Assembly: GCA_023266415.1 (NCBI GenBank)
Contig: JAHFQG010000010.1
Location: 8,156-18,493, forward strand
Direction: 5' to 3'
Source: Francisellaceae bacterium
GTDB taxonomy: Bacteria; Pseudomonadota; Gammaproteobacteria; Berkiellales; Berkiellaceae
DNA length: 10,338 nt
Shown in pieces: positions 1 through 5,695 of the stretch; the stretch's first letter is position 1, and each line of letters opens with the position of its first letter. The notes beneath the pieces were generated by a model. That model saw only the letters and a program-made list of their open reading frames with translations. It was not told the origin of the DNA and did no database searches. The position numbers and the translations under genes were made by a program.

Positions 1-65
1 CTCTTAGGAGATCCCTCACAATGTTCGGGATGACATGGAAACATGGCCATTCATGCAACAAGGCC
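1..65 (-). mobile_element. End fragment of a MITE (IS903-like ends), cut by the window start
   Basis: These 65 bases match the reverse complement of 1783-1847 at 64 of 65 positions; the only difference is at position 35. The right boundary at 65 is the 17-bp terminal repeat ATTCATGCAACAAGGCC at 49-65. The rest of the element lies outside the window, so its length and its target duplication cannot be checked. The near identity with the complete copy suggests recent spread. It is in inverted orientation relative to that copy, so the two face each other across 66-1782. Confidence 0.75.
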
Positions 66-112
66 CAACCGCCAACCATTTGAAATGGGGCGATATAAAT
101 TGAGGCACTTAT

Positions 113-132
113 TTTAAATGCTAGCATTTAAA
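113..132. promoter_or_regulatory. Perfect 20-bp palindrome, candidate antitoxin operator
   Basis: TTTAAATGCTAGCATTTAAA is a perfect inverted repeat with no spacer, ending 23 bp before the ATG of the FitA-like antitoxin. Ribbon-helix-helix antitoxins of this family repress their own promoters through inverted repeats, and the gonococcal FitA half-site (TGCTATCA, from memory) resembles the TGCTAGCA core here. A possible -10 (TATAAA, 94-99) lies upstream, and TTGAGG (100-105) with TAGCAT (122-127) would overlap the palindrome. Neither promoter is strong. The operator role is inferred from position and symmetry. Confidence 0.5.
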
Positions 133-155
133 GGGTAAGCAGGGTGGGGAAATTT

Positions 156-380
156 ATGGCCAATTTAAGTATTCGAAACCTAGACAATCGGCTGCATCAA
201 GCACTGCAAGCCCGAGCTGCAAGGCATGGAGTATCGATGGAAGAGGAGGCGCGACAGATTTTACGTCAAGCGATTGATACACCCAAAGATATAAGTCAGA
301 TATTTAACAAATGTTTTGGGGAAAATGGGATTATCTTGGATTTGCCTACTCATCCGCCGCATAATCCTTTGGATTTCTAA
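156..380 (+). CDS. FitA/VapB-type ribbon-helix-helix antitoxin, apparently orphan
   Basis: This 74-residue protein begins MANLSIRNLD, the typical start of FitA/StbC-like antitoxins. Its N-terminal part (about residues 1-45) has the ribbon-helix-helix pattern, including the RAARHGVSMEEEARQIL helices, and would bind DNA as a dimer. The tail, from about residue 50, contains FGENG and LDLP and ends NPLDF, like the toxin-binding tail of FitA proteins, so the gene looks complete. I chose the ATG at 156 because GGGGA sits 5 bp upstream; a GTG at 144 would add four residues without a better ribosome site. Such antitoxins are normally followed at once by a PIN-domain RNase (FitB/VapC). Here only repeat sequence and a gene on the other strand follow, so the toxin is missing. 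A solitary regulator or a decayed toxin-antitoxin pair are both possible. Confidence 0.8.
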   Translation: MANLSIRNLDNRLHQALQARAARHGVSMEEEARQILRQAIDTPKDISQIFNKCFGENGIILDLPTHPPHNPLDF

Positions 381-395
381 TTCATAATGAGTGAT

Positions 396-476
396 CTGAA
401 CCCTACCCCAGCCTTCCCCCGGCCTACGCTGGGGCTAAAGGCTCACGGGGGACATTAGCCTGCGCTGGGGGTAACA
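396..476. repeat. Palindromic repeat cluster (27-bp hairpin family, degenerate copies)
   Basis: This stretch contains degenerate members of the CCCCAGC-GCTGGGG hairpin family. The block 408-450 is repeated directly at 2249-2291 (39 of 43 identical). A further half unit at about 457-475 is closest to the repeats at 5697-5714 and 5832-5851. The latter half unit runs into the 3' end of the receiver-like gene and supplies its last codons and stop. No T-rich tract follows any hairpin, so it is not an obvious terminator. Confidence 0.7.
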
Positions 477-865
477 AGCTGCAGTGTTTTGATTAATTTT
501 TCTAGGGTAAATGGGGCACATACTTCGACAATCATTGGAACGCCTTTCGCTTTAGACAATTTGGGTGCATTTTCCGTGGTTAAGGCAATAATCAGCGCCT
601 GACGTTTATAATGGGCCATGGCATCACAAAAAGGAGTAAAACCATTTTTTTGTACGTCAGATAACTTTGTATCCAGCAACACAGCATCAAATTCATACTG
701 CCGAATGGCCTTTAATGCCATTGCCCCCGTGTCGACCACATGCATCACATACCCCATTTGTTGCAAAATACCCGTGATTAACACCTCCTCTAACCGACTG
801 GTGACCCCCACCAATACTGATTTTTCAACTGGAAACGATAAAGGGATCTCTCGAGGATTAATCAT
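455..865 (-). CDS. CheY-like receiver domain protein with degenerate active site
   Basis: This 136-residue protein is essentially one response-regulator receiver domain (about residues 15-127) with no output domain. The order of elements fits the fold: a first strand SVLVGV, a third strand DAVLLD ending in the expected phosphoacceptor D65, a fourth strand LIIALTT with T96/T97, and CAPFTLEKL in place of the usual KPF(T) motif. Two hallmarks are lost: the acidic pair after the first strand is G20-V21 here, and the conserved lysine is A117. Mg2+ binding and phosphorylation are therefore doubtful, and it may work as a pseudo-receiver or be decaying. No histidine kinase lies nearby. The last residues (VTPSAG) and the stop are encoded by a palindromic repeat unit. 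The start at 865 has only a weak GGA upstream. It is divergent from the solute-binding protein gene. Confidence 0.7.
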   Translation of the reverse strand: MINPREIPLSFPVEKSVLVGVTSRLEEVLITGILQQMGYVMHVVDTGAMALKAIRQYEFDAVLLDTKLSDVQKNGFTPFCDAMAHYKRQALIIALTTENAPKLSKAKGVPMIVEVCAPFTLEKLIKTLQLVTPSAG

Positions 866-967
866 GGGTTATTCCATCCGAAATCAAGTCACTTTAGTAT
901 AGTCCTAATGGATACCATCGGCATTATGCATCATACTAATAAAGAGAACTTTTATCTGGGGTATCCC

Positions 968-1717
968 ATGCGACATTTTTTGTTGGTTACATTACTATTA
1001 TTGATTTCCTTATCAGTTAAAGCCACCAGCTGTGATACCGTCACGATATCTGGATATGCCAACTGGCCCCCCTACTCTTTTCAAAAAAATGGCCAATTAG
1101 TGGGCGCTGGGGTAGATATTGCCAGTAAAATCTTTGAACAATTGGATATTCCCGTCCAAACCCAAGTGATTGAAAACCCAGCCCATCTGTATGCTCTATT
1201 GGCGCAAGGTAAAATCGATGTTTTAGTAGCCACCTTTGATACCCCTGCTTGGCAACAAGCGGCGATCCTGGTACAACCTGGTTATTTTGAAGATGTGATA
1301 GCGGTGGCAGTGGCCAAAGACAAAGTTTTTCCCTTCGAACGCTGGTACGATTTAATGGGCCGGACGGGGATCACTGTTGATAGCATTCCGTTGGGCACCC
1401 GATTTACCGATTTTGCCAAACAACATTTGATCATTAACACCAAACCAGATGCCACCAGTGCTTTTACGGAAGTGGGCCAATTTGAAGCTGATTATTGGGT
1501 GGGCAGCGGAGAATTATTACGAAGTTACTTAGTACAACACAACGCCTCTGCCCAATTTCAAATTTTGCCCAACTTGGTGGGGCCTGAGAAGGTTTATTTG
1601 GCGTTTTCTAAACACTCCCCTTGTCAAATTTATATCCCCTTTGCAGAAAGAAAGTTGAATAACTTGATTGACAGTAAAATGGTGGAGCAATTATTGGAAC
1701 GGTACGCAATAGAATAA
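968..1717 (+). CDS. Periplasmic solute-binding protein, family 3 (amino-acid-binding-like)
   Basis: This 249-residue protein has a signal peptide at residues 1-19 (MRH, a hydrophobic core of F/L/V/I/S, then VKA before TSC), so it should be exported to the periplasm. The mature part follows the SBP_bac_3 pattern: ISGYANWPPYSF, NGQLVGAGVDIASKIFEQL, a QGKIDVLVATFDTP segment, and a second lobe from about residue 115. The arginine that usually follows the TP in the ligand site (T-x-x-R) is replaced, the sequence being TPAW with W95, so the ligand may not be a standard amino acid. Two cysteines (C22 and one in SPCQIY near the C-terminus) might form a disulfide. I chose the ATG at 968 because GGGGT lies 5 bp upstream and the signal peptide starts there; a start at 908 would add 20 unlikely residues. 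No ABC permease or ATPase gene is in the window, so it is an orphan or works with components elsewhere. Confidence 0.8.
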   Translation: MRHFLLVTLLLLISLSVKATSCDTVTISGYANWPPYSFQKNGQLVGAGVDIASKIFEQLDIPVQTQVIENPAHLYALLAQGKIDVLVATFDTPAWQQAAILVQPGYFEDVIAVAVAKDKVFPFERWYDLMGRTGITVDSIPLGTRFTDFAKQHLIINTKPDATSAFTEVGQFEADYWVGSGELLRSYLVQHNASAQFQILPNLVGPEKVYLAFSKHSPCQIYIPFAERKLNNLIDSKMVEQLLERYAIE

Positions 1718-1782
1718 CCATTAAGATCGGGTGATACTCACCGCCGCACTTAACTGGCTATCCTTTCAAGATAAAAGACAGC

Positions 1783-1987
1783 GGCCTTGTTGCATGAATG
1801 GCCATGTTTCCACGTCATCCCGAACATTGTGAGGGATCTCCTAAGAGTGGCATAGAGGGAGATCCCTCGCTACGCTCGGGATGACGGGCTACGCTTGGGA
1901 TGACTTAACAAAATATATACTACGGGCAACTGGATGCCAGTTTTCACTGGCATGACATCCAGAATGCCTGATTCATGCAACAAGGCC
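1783..1987. mobile_element. Complete 205-bp MITE with 17-bp terminal inverted repeats
   Basis: Both ends carry GGCCTTGTTGCATGAAT as perfect 17-bp inverted repeats (1783-1799 and 1971-1987). From memory the IS903 end is GGCTTTGTTGAATAAATC, agreeing at 14 of the first 17 positions, so an IS5/IS903-group transposase elsewhere in the genome could mobilise it. It encodes no protein. Inside is a long imperfect hairpin at 1813-1886: 11 bp paired (1813-1823 with 1876-1886), a 7-by-7 internal loop, another 11 bp paired (1831-1841 with 1858-1868) and a 16-nt loop. A 17-bp direct repeat follows (1869-1885 and 1888-1904, 16 of 17 identical), then one 27-bp hairpin repeat (1930-1956). The element therefore seems to have formed around, or picked up, older repeats. 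Confidence 0.75.
1930..1956 (-). repeat. 27-bp hairpin repeat unit inside the MITE
   Basis: The stem is ATGCCAGT/ACTGGCAT around a TTTC loop, which reads GAAA on the minus strand. The flanks are CTGG on the left and GAC on the right. Compared with the units at 5725 and 9307, two stem pairs differ and both changes keep pairing. Confidence 0.7.
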
Positions 1988-2011
1988 AAAGATAGCTGTG
2001 AAAAATAAGAT

Positions 2012-2088
2012 TGGTCGGGACGAGAGGATTTGAACCTCCGACCACATACACCCCATGCATGTGCGCTACCAGGCTGCGCTACGCCCCG
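2012..2088 (-). tRNA. tRNA-Pro (anticodon GGG)
   Basis: The 77-nt gene folds as a standard cloverleaf. The acceptor stem pairs CGGGGCG with CGTCCCG, including one G-T pair. The D arm has GCGC paired with GCGC around AGCCTGGTA. The anticodon stem CATGC/GTATG holds the loop ATGGGGT, so the anticodon is GGG and reads CCC. The T arm is GGAGG-TTCAAAT-CCTCT. The discriminator A and the 3' CCA are encoded (2012-2014). It has its own promoter just upstream and is the last stable gene before the MITE. No clear terminator follows; a T-rich stretch right after the gene has no hairpin before it. Confidence 0.97.
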
Positions 2089-2097
2089 ACGGGGGGA

Positions 2098-2126
2098 ATT
2101 TTATCATGGTTTCTACGATAATCCAA
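2098..2126 (-). promoter_or_regulatory. Sigma-70 promoter for tRNA-Pro
   Basis: On the minus strand, the -35 TTGGAT (2121-2126) and the -10 TAAAAT (2098-2103) are separated by 17 bp, with an extended -10 TG one base before it. The predicted start at about 2091 gives a leader of only a few nucleotides before the tRNA 5' end at 2088. The stretch after the -10 is GC-rich (TCCCCCCG), the kind of discriminator found at stringently controlled stable-RNA promoters. The stringent control is inferred. Confidence 0.7.
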
Positions 2127-2128
2127 TT

Positions 2129-2297
2129 CACGGGGGACACAGCCCTGTCACCCCAGCGTAGGCTGGGGTCCAGAAGACTGATATTCGGACTGGATGCCAG
2201 CCTCCGCTGGCATGACAATAGAAGATGGTATGACAGGGGGACTGGATACCAGCCTTCCCCCAGTCTACACTGGGGCTAAAGACTCACGGGGTGACAA
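2129..2297. repeat. Palindromic repeat cluster between tRNA-Pro and ihfA
   Basis: The cluster holds a unit at 2147-2173 (stem CCCCAGC/GCTGGGG, loop GTAG), an oppositely oriented unit at 2190-2216 (stem ATGCCAGC/GCTGGCAT, loop CTCC), and a junction at 2227-2253 that looks like the space between two tandem units of the 5725-5786 type. It ends with a 43-bp block (2249-2291) that also occurs at 408-450. The CCCCAGT/ACTGGGG hairpin at about 2259-2275 lies downstream of ihfA on the same strand and could slow 3' exonucleases, but it has no T tract. Confidence 0.75.
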
Positions 2298-2309
2298 ATA
2301 AAAGCACGA

Positions 2310-2597
2310 CTATATTAGTGTGGCGATAGCTTTTTTAAGCTTTTGACCCGCCTGAAAGGTAACTACCTGACGGCGACTGATGGGTACCGCTTTCCCTGTT
2401 TTAGGGTTACGACCAGGGCGTTCTTTTTTGAGTCGAACTGAAAAGTTGCCAAAACCGGATATTTTCACCTCCTCCCTTGCTTCAAGAGTGCGGCAAAGGA
2501 TCTCAAACACTGTATTCACCAATTGTTGACTGTTTTTTAGATCTAACCCACTGCGCTCAGCTAAAGCTGTGGCCATATTCATTTTGGTCAAAGTCAT
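2310..2597 (-). CDS. ihfA: Integration host factor alpha subunit
   Basis: This 95-residue protein is a member of the HU/IHF family. With IHF beta (not in this window) it forms a heterodimer that binds the minor groove at specific sites and bends DNA sharply, serving recombination, replication and transcription. It has the family core VKISGFGNFSVR and the arm RPGRNPKTGKAVPI with P65, the proline that intercalates into DNA in E. coli IHF. The start MTLTKMNMA matches the MALTKAEM of E. coli and points to the alpha subunit rather than HU. It is about four residues shorter at the C-terminus than the E. coli protein. The ATG at 2597 lies 3 bp after the pheT stop, and its ribosome site AGAGGA lies in the end of pheT, so the two are probably translationally coupled. 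Confidence 0.95.
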   Translation of the reverse strand: MTLTKMNMATALAERSGLDLKNSQQLVNTVFEILCRTLEAREEVKISGFGNFSVRLKKERPGRNPKTGKAVPISRRQVVTFQAGQKLKKAIATLI

Positions 2598-2600
2598 CGT

Positions 2601-4604
2601 TTATCCTCTTTGTTCGGCTGCATGCTCTTCAGTAAGACACTTCATGACAGCCATCATACAGGTATCTACCGCCTCTAATGATAAGGTTTGATGCACATCT
2701 TGTATCACCACGCTCACCCCCAAACTTTTTTTGCCTGGAGCAATACCCCTCCCCTGATATACATCAAAAATACCGCAAGAATGTACCCAAGGTGATACAG
2801 AACGAATGGTCTGCAAAATAGCCTCCGCAGAGCACGCCACAGGGACTAAAAGGGCCAAATCACGACGGGTAAATGGAAACCGCGAAACAGGCTGCACAGT
2901 GGTAATTGGCGCTTTTAAGGCTTCTGTCGTCAGCTCAAATATGAGCACGGGTTCCGTTAAACCCAATTTTTTCAGAATATCAGGATGTAAGGCACCTAAC
3001 ACGCCCATTATTTTTCCATTCATTTGAATATTCGCACTTTGACCCGGATGTAACGCAGGATGCATACTGTGTCCAAACGTAACGGGTTGTTGCCAAAGCG
3101 CCAATAAAGCCTCAACATCCCCCTTAATATCAAAAAAATCGATAGGACGTTTGGGTTCTGACCATTCTCCCCATGTGCCCGCTACCACACCTGCTATCAC
3201 TGTTTCTTGGGTACCATTGGGGTGATACCGTTCACCCAGCTCAAACAGTCGCATAAAGGGTTGTTGCCTGTCTCGGTTATATTGCCAAGCCTCTACCAAG
3301 CTGGGCCATACTTGGGTACGCATGCACTTTAAGGACTCAGACAGAGGATTTTGGAGGCTCAGAGCGGTCGTGGTGGGATCTGCCCATGCTTGCAAAGCAT
3401 CCGATACAAAACTGTAGGTAATGGCTTCTTGGTAACCTCGATCTACCAGGCATCGTAAAAAGCGATTGGCGGGCACTTCGCTTTCAGAAATAGGCCGAGC
3501 CCGCAATGCCGCTTGCATAGGTTGTACAGGTAGTAAATCATACCCAACCACACGCCCTATCTCTTCTACCCAATCAATCTCTGTGGTTAAATCAGACCGA
3601 TAAGAGGGAGCCCGGACACGCCACCCTTCAGGCATAACTTCAAAACGCGCACCTAAGCGGGTAAGCGTATCTTCGATGACATTGGCACTCACCGTCATGC
3701 CCAATACATCCATAATGCGCATTTTTCGTAAAATAATGGGTTTAATGGCAGGCGGAAGCACCCCAGCTTTCATCAGTGCGCCCGCTGTGCCCCCCGCAAT
3801 TTCTAAAATCAGAGCCGTGGCTCGTTCTAAGGCCTGCTCTGCCAAAGCAATATCCACCCCCCGCTCAAACCGAGTAGCACCTTCCGTATGAAGGCCATAA
3901 AAACGGGCTGTTTTGGCCACCCCCAGAGGCTCAAACCAAGCACTTTCTAACCACAATTGGGTAGTATTGTTTTGAACCAAAGAGGGTTTTCCCCCCATAA
4001 TACCCGCCAAGGCCACAGGACCTTTTTCATCCGCTATCAGCAGGGTATCGGATGCCATATCTTTTAAAACAGTGTCATTTAAGAGCGTTAAGGTATCCGT
4101 TGACATGGCATAACGCACCTCTAAGGCCCCCGTTAGTCGGATGGCATCAAAGACATGCATGGGCTGACCCAGCTCGATCATGACATAATTCAATATATCG
4201 ACGATGGGATGGGTGGATTGAATACCACTCATTTTTAACCGATACAGAATGTCTGAGGAGACAGTTGCTTGGGGATGAATGCCTTCGATGAGTCGACCCA
4301 TATAGTAAGCCCCCGTTTCGGGTGCTACTGACACAGCCCGTTTGGCCGTGCCAGTAACCGGCACAGCCGGGATGGCAGGCTCATTGACCTTCATTTTGCT
4401 TAATACCCCCACCTCGCGGGCTAAGCCACGTACCGACAAACAATCCCCTCGATTGGGGGTGATTTTAAAATGGATGCGGGTATCTTTGTCGATGGGCTCA
4501 AAACTTTCCACTTCTATTCCAGCGTGCGTGAGTTTTTCAACAAAGGTGGGTAAGGTCCAAGAAGGGTGAACCCAGCTTAACAACCATTGGTAACTGATTT
4601 GCAT
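2601..4604 (-). CDS. pheT: Phenylalanyl-tRNA synthetase beta subunit, lacking the tRNA-binding OB domain
   Basis: This is the beta chain of the cytoplasmic alpha2-beta2 enzyme that charges tRNA-Phe. It has 667 residues against about 795 in E. coli. The N-terminal segment MQISYQWLLSWV to GIEVESFEPI (residues 1-38) is followed at once by KITPNRGDC (about 47-55), which in E. coli lies over 100 residues further on. The OB-fold tRNA-binding (B2) domain between them is absent. The rest looks complete: the B3/B4 editing region, a B5 region with LHTEGATRFERGVD, the catalytic-like core, and a C-terminal anticodon-binding FDX-ACB domain with SRFPFTRRDLALLV and FDVYQGRG. I chose the ATG at 4604, which aligns with the family start and has AAGGAA 6 bp upstream; it lies 16 bp after the pheS stop. 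A start at 4664 would run back into pheS. The reading frame is clean, so the loss looks like a tolerated in-frame deletion. Confidence 0.93.
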   Translation of the reverse strand: MQISYQWLLSWVHPSWTLPTFVEKLTHAGIEVESFEPIDKDTRIHFKITPNRGDCLSVRGLAREVGVLSKMKVNEPAIPAVPVTGTAKRAVSVAPETGAYYMGRLIEGIHPQATVSSDILYRLKMSGIQSTHPIVDILNYVMIELGQPMHVFDAIRLTGALEVRYAMSTDTLTLLNDTVLKDMASDTLLIADEKGPVALAGIMGGKPSLVQNNTTQLWLESAWFEPLGVAKTARFYGLHTEGATRFERGVDIALAEQALERATALILEIAGGTAGALMKAGVLPPAIKPIILRKMRIMDVLGMTVSANVIEDTLTRLGARFEVMPEGWRVRAPSYRSDLTTEIDWVEEIGRVVGYDLLPVQPMQAALRARPISESEVPANRFLRCLVDRGYQEAITYSFVSDALQAWADPTTTALSLQNPLSESLKCMRTQVWPSLVEAWQYNRDRQQPFMRLFELGERYHPNGTQETVIAGVVAGTWGEWSEPKRPIDFFDIKGDVEALLALWQQPVTFGHSMHPALHPGQSANIQMNGKIMGVLGALHPDILKKLGLTEPVLIFELTTEALKAPITTVQPVSRFPFTRRDLALLVPVACSAEAILQTIRSVSPWVHSCGIFDVYQGRGIAPGKKSLGVSVVIQDVHQTLSLEAVDTCMMAVMKCLTEEHAAEQRG

Positions 4605-4620
4605 ATCATGTTCCTTCCAG

Positions 4621-5655
4621 TTAAGCACCACTCCATTGCGATAAAAAGCGGCCATCGTTTTCAAAAAATTGCCGAATATCCCCCACTTGATACCGTAATA
4701 AGGTTAGGCGCTCTAGGCCCATCCCAAAGGCAAAGCCATTGTAGGTTTCGGCATCGATCCCCCCCGCTTTAAGTACCTGTGGGTGAACCATGCCGCAGCC
4801 CAACACCTCGAGCCAACCGGTTTCTTTGCAAACACGACAGCCGGTTTTCTTACCTTGACAAATCACACAGCTAACATCCACTTCGGCAGAAGGCTCTGTA
4901 AAGGGAAAGTAGGAAGAGCGGAAGCGGATGTGGCAATCAAATTCAAAAAAAGCACGCATAACATCTTGTAGAAGCGTTTTCAAATGCGCCATAGTAAGAT
5001 GTTTTTCCACCACCAATCCTTCAATTTGATGAAACATGGGGGTATGAGTAACATCGGAATCGCAACGATAGACCCGACCCGTGGCTCCCATCCGAAAGGG
5101 GGGCTTGGTGTTTTGCATGTATCGAATTTGAACGGGGGAAGTATGGGTGCGTAATAAAGTACCATCCGGGAAGTAAAAGGTGTCTTGCATGGCCCGAGCG
5201 GGATGGGAGGCGGGAATATTAAGGGCTTCGAAGTTGTAATAGTCGGTTTCGATATGAGGGCCGGTTTCGATGTCGAACCCTAATTGTTGAAAATAGTGTT
5301 CAAGGCGTAGGCGGGTTTTGGTAATGGGATGCAGGGAACCCAAGGAGGCATGTCGGCCTGGGAGCGTGATATCTAAGGCATCTTGGGCCAGTTTTTGTTG
5401 AGTATCTTGCGCACTGAGAGCGGCTTTTTTAGCCTCTAACAGCGCTGTTACGTCTTGTTTGGCTTGGTTAATTACCTGTCCAGCGGTTTTTCGGTCATTT
5501 TCAGGTAAAGTGCCTAAAGTCTTTAACGCTTCTGTCAGAAAACCTTTTTTACCGAGAATATGTACGCGAATGGCGTCTAATTGAGTTAGTGTAGTGACAT
5601 TAGCAATATCTTGCTTCACTTGAACAAGTTGAGAGAGAAACACAGTATCTGTCAT
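4621..5655 (-). CDS. pheS: Phenylalanyl-tRNA synthetase alpha subunit
   Basis: This catalytic chain of PheRS has 344 residues. An N-terminal coiled-coil arm (about 1-85) contacts tRNA-Phe. The class II core follows, with motif 1 around HPARAMQDTFYF (151-162), motif 2 around GRVYRCDSDVTHTPMFHQIEG (193-213) and motif 3 GFAFGMGLERLTLLRY (307-322). Inside the core is an insert with four cysteines (C263, C266, C273, C276) that could bind zinc. B. subtilis-type PheS proteins have such an insert, while E. coli PheS lacks it. I chose the ATG at 5655 because GGA lies 9 bp upstream and the LGKKG motif then falls at the usual distance from the start; the ATG at 5676 adds seven residues and has no ribosome site. 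It pairs with pheT just downstream. The gap from rplT is full of hairpin repeats, and no Phe-rich attenuator leader peptide is visible. Confidence 0.94.
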   Translation of the reverse strand: MTDTVFLSQLVQVKQDIANVTTLTQLDAIRVHILGKKGFLTEALKTLGTLPENDRKTAGQVINQAKQDVTALLEAKKAALSAQDTQQKLAQDALDITLPGRHASLGSLHPITKTRLRLEHYFQQLGFDIETGPHIETDYYNFEALNIPASHPARAMQDTFYFPDGTLLRTHTSPVQIRYMQNTKPPFRMGATGRVYRCDSDVTHTPMFHQIEGLVVEKHLTMAHLKTLLQDVMRAFFEFDCHIRFRSSYFPFTEPSAEVDVSCVICQGKKTGCRVCKETGWLEVLGCGMVHPQVLKAGGIDAETYNGFAFGMGLERLTLLRYQVGDIRQFFENDGRFLSQWSGA

Positions 5656-5695
5656 ATGAACTTTTCCAACTGCCATACTGTAAGCTTTTAACTCG

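Larger units (their letters stand above)
1774..1996. repeat. 9-bp target site duplication flanking the MITE
   Basis: AAAGACAGC (1774-1782) lies directly left of the element at 1783-1987, and AAAGATAGC (1988-1996) lies directly right of it. Eight of nine bases agree. A 9-bp duplication is what IS903-type IS5-family transposases make, which agrees with the terminal repeats. The single C/T difference may be a later mutation. Confidence 0.65.

Noticed and set aside
618..902. 94-codon frame antisense to the receiver gene
   Set aside because: The minus-strand frame has a clear receiver pattern; this one looks like its shadow.
866..967. Divergent promoters between the receiver and solute-binding genes
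   Set aside because: TATACT (minus, 896-901) and TATAGT (plus, 898-903) are possible -10 boxes, but neither has an acceptable -35.
2055..2279. Open frame on the + strand
   Set aside because: It is made of antisense tRNA-Pro and palindromic repeats and resembles no protein.
4605..4664. A 20-residue longer N-terminus for PheT overlapping pheS
   Set aside because: The ATG at 4604 has AAGGAA at good spacing and aligns with other PheT starts.
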